Positions 59,070 through 60,030 of a stretch of DNA of 60,030 nt are shown here, in pieces. Position numbers and translations under genes: made by a program. Each line of letters starts with the position of its first letter. The first letter of the stretch is position 1. Origin of the DNA: Candidatus Rokuibacteriota bacterium (lineage in GTDB: Bacteria; Methylomirabilota; Methylomirabilia; Rokubacteriales; CSP1-6). Under the pieces are notes generated by a model, which had not been told where the DNA came from, searched no databases, and was given only the letters and a program-made list of their open reading frames with translations. The stretch covers positions 1-60,030 of the forward strand of contig JACQWC010000130.1 in assembly GCA_016209635.1 (NCBI GenBank). Reading direction: 5' to 3'.

Positions 59070-59645
59070 TCACTTCGCCCGAGCGCGATCCGTGATCGAC
59101 CGGTAGATGGTTTCGCGGATGCCGGCCGCCAGCTCGCGCGGCAGGGGCGGCGGCTGGCTGCGCTCGGCACTGGTCCGGACGCCGATGATCGGGACCGATC
59201 GGTCAAGGCCGACCACGGGCATCCAGATGATATCCTCACGCGTCGCCTCGAGGGCCCGCCTGCGCGATTCCACGGCCGGGGCTGGGACGCCGTCGAATGC
59301 CGCGAAGTAGAGCGCCCCGCCGGGCGGCACATCCAACAGGGCCGAGACGTCGCCGTCCGGACCGCGATAGAGATTGCGGCTCCAATCCGTGATGTGGGGC
59401 GCCCATTCGGCAAACCCCCAGTTCTTCTTGTACACCGGGGTCGTGAAGGCCTCGGGCGTCTCGACAACCCAGAGGGTCAGGTACGTGATCGTCTGATCGA
59501 GCCCTGCCGCGCGGTAGCGCTGCCCCGACAGGAAGAATGGCTGGGTCAGCATCTCGGCGAGCTTTGGTCCGCTGTACCAGGCATTCCAGCCGTCCTCGAG
59601 ATCCGGCCGGGAGAAGTTACATCGCACGGCGTAGACGAAGCTCAC
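59070..59645 (-). CDS. Dimeric alpha-beta barrel (EthD/DUF4286-like) protein
   Basis: 191 residues. The N-terminal half reads FSRPDLEDGWNAWYSGPKLAEM then FFLSGQRYRAAG, akin to one repeat of the neighbour, and the C-terminal half is more divergent. ATG 59645 is the start. It lies 45 nt downstream of the amidohydrolase gene, so both likely belong to one degradative operon. Function unknown. Confidence 0.75.
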   Translation of the reverse strand: MSFVYAVRCNFSRPDLEDGWNAWYSGPKLAEMLTQPFFLSGQRYRAAGLDQTITYLTLWVVETPEAFTTPVYKKNWGFAEWAPHITDWSRNLYRGPDGDVSALLDVPPGGALYFAAFDGVPAPAVESRRRALEATREDIIWMPVVGLDRSVPIIGVRTSAERSQPPPLPRELAAGIRETIYRSITDRARAK

Positions 59646-59690
59646 GAGGTCTCGAGCCCCTGGCGCACTGTCGCCTCCCCGCTCCTGCGG

Positions 59691-60030
59691 TCAGCGCGCC
59701 AGGGCCCGGGCCCCGTAGCGGCGGTAGCAGCGCACGGCATTGTCCCAGAAGAGCTTGCGCTTGACCGCCTCCGAGAGCGAGGTCCAGCCCAGGACAGTCT
59801 CGACGGACTTGGGGAACCAGCTCTCCGAGTGCGGGTAGTCGGTCGCGAACATCAGGGTGTCCTCGCCCAGGACCTCGATGGCTTGGCGCAGCGTGAGAGC
59901 ACCCTCGTAGAGCTTGATGCTCTGGAAGTTCTGCGGTCCGCGCACGTACTCGCTGGGCTTCAGCTTGAGCGGCGGCAGCGCGTGCCGGCACATCTCGGCC
60001 AGCTCGTCGAGACGCGCCGCCCACGACGGG
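59691..60030 (-). CDS. Amidohydrolase family protein, N-terminally cut by window edge
   Basis: At least 112 residues; the 5' part lies beyond base 60030. The visible C-terminal part has LMFATDYPHSESWFPKSVE with the metal-binding Asp of the ACMSD-like amidohydrolase family, and ends LFWDNAVRCYRRYG, the usual final helix. The open frame continues to the edge (residues SWAARLDELAEMCRHALPPL). It probably decarboxylates or hydrolyses an aromatic or unsaturated acid. Confidence 0.82.
   Translation of the reverse strand, partial: PSWAARLDELAEMCRHALPPLKLKPSEYVRGPQNFQSIKLYEGALTLRQAIEVLGEDTLMFATDYPHSESWFPKSVETVLGWTSLSEAVKRKLFWDNAVRCYRRYGARALAR

Noticed and set aside
1-60030. CRISPR arrays, rRNA or tRNA genes, prophage or insertion sequences
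   Set aside because: Read for regular spaced repeats, tRNA cloverleaf ends, transposase motifs and phage structural genes; none was convincing. Short or divergent tRNAs could be missed by eye.

Overview
This 60 kb window is bacterial chromosome of very high GC content, with genes packed on both strands, many 4-bp stop/start overlaps and many GTG or TTG starts. A lipoprotein signal, an outer-membrane beta-barrel porin and a GspE/PilB ATPase point to a diderm (Gram-negative) soil or subsurface organism. The mixture of catabolic CoA chemistry, HyuA/HyuB enzymes, a TRAP-transporter remnant and a likely selenoprotein would suit Candidatus Rokubacteria/Methylomirabilota or a related lineage, but that is inference. 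No rRNA, tRNA, CRISPR array, prophage or intact insertion sequence was recognised.

Layout. 1-3.9 kb: polyamine genes (speD, pyruvoyl arginine decarboxylase, agmatinase), a methyltransferase and an RlmI-like rRNA methylase. 3.9-4.7 kb: Phd/VapC-type toxin-antitoxin pair. 4.7-11.5 kb, minus strand: alaS, HD-GYP regulator, response regulator, GAF histidine kinase, metallo-beta-lactamase-fold lipoprotein. 11.6-13.3 kb: internally duplicated membrane protein and a formylglycine-generating-enzyme-like protein. 13.4-18 kb: aminotransferase, two MaoC-fold dehydratase genes, an odd TPP-type enzyme, a secreted rhodanese. 18-19.8 kb: KAS III fused to a large unknown N-terminal domain. 19.96-20.61 kb: a two-domain thioredoxin-fold protein whose CxxC motif begins with an in-frame TGA followed by a bacterial SECIS-like hairpin. 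20.6-27.1 kb: GGCT-like protein, class III aminotransferase, small redox and hypothetical proteins, Glu dehydrogenase with a cyclic-nucleotide-binding partner, porin.

27.1-30.8 kb: B12-dependent acyl-CoA mutase in two subunits, with a PaaK-type CoA ligase between them. The large subunit carries Ile, Asp and Gln at the positions that distinguish 2-hydroxyisobutyryl-CoA mutase from methylmalonyl-CoA mutase. 30.8-46.5 kb: a catabolic accessory region holding an alcohol dehydrogenase, CoA ligase/thiolase/DUF35 operon, two MmgE/PrpD proteins, a 3-hydroxyisobutyrate dehydrogenase-like enzyme, a fused HyuA-HyuB hydrolase, a class II aldolase and a DAO-type oxidase. It also contains five gene remnants (SDR, TRAP permease, HyuB, D-aminoacylase, amidohydrolase), so it has been rearranged and is decaying in places.

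46.7-60 kb: GAF-GspE/PilB fusion, MFS transporter with a ChrB-domain protein, two small hypothetical genes (one behind a near-consensus sigma-70 promoter), NAD-binding epimerase, a serine hydrolase-NamZ muramidase fusion, polysaccharide deacetylase, DUF4015-type glycoside hydrolase, alpha/beta hydrolase, two dimeric alpha-beta barrel proteins, and an amidohydrolase running off the end.

The strongest candidates for new biology are the UGA-containing disulfide oxidoreductase, the 2-hydroxyisobutyryl-CoA mutase operon, the KAS III fusion, and a pattern of -10-like hexamers 6-12 nt from start codons that suggests leaderless transcription.
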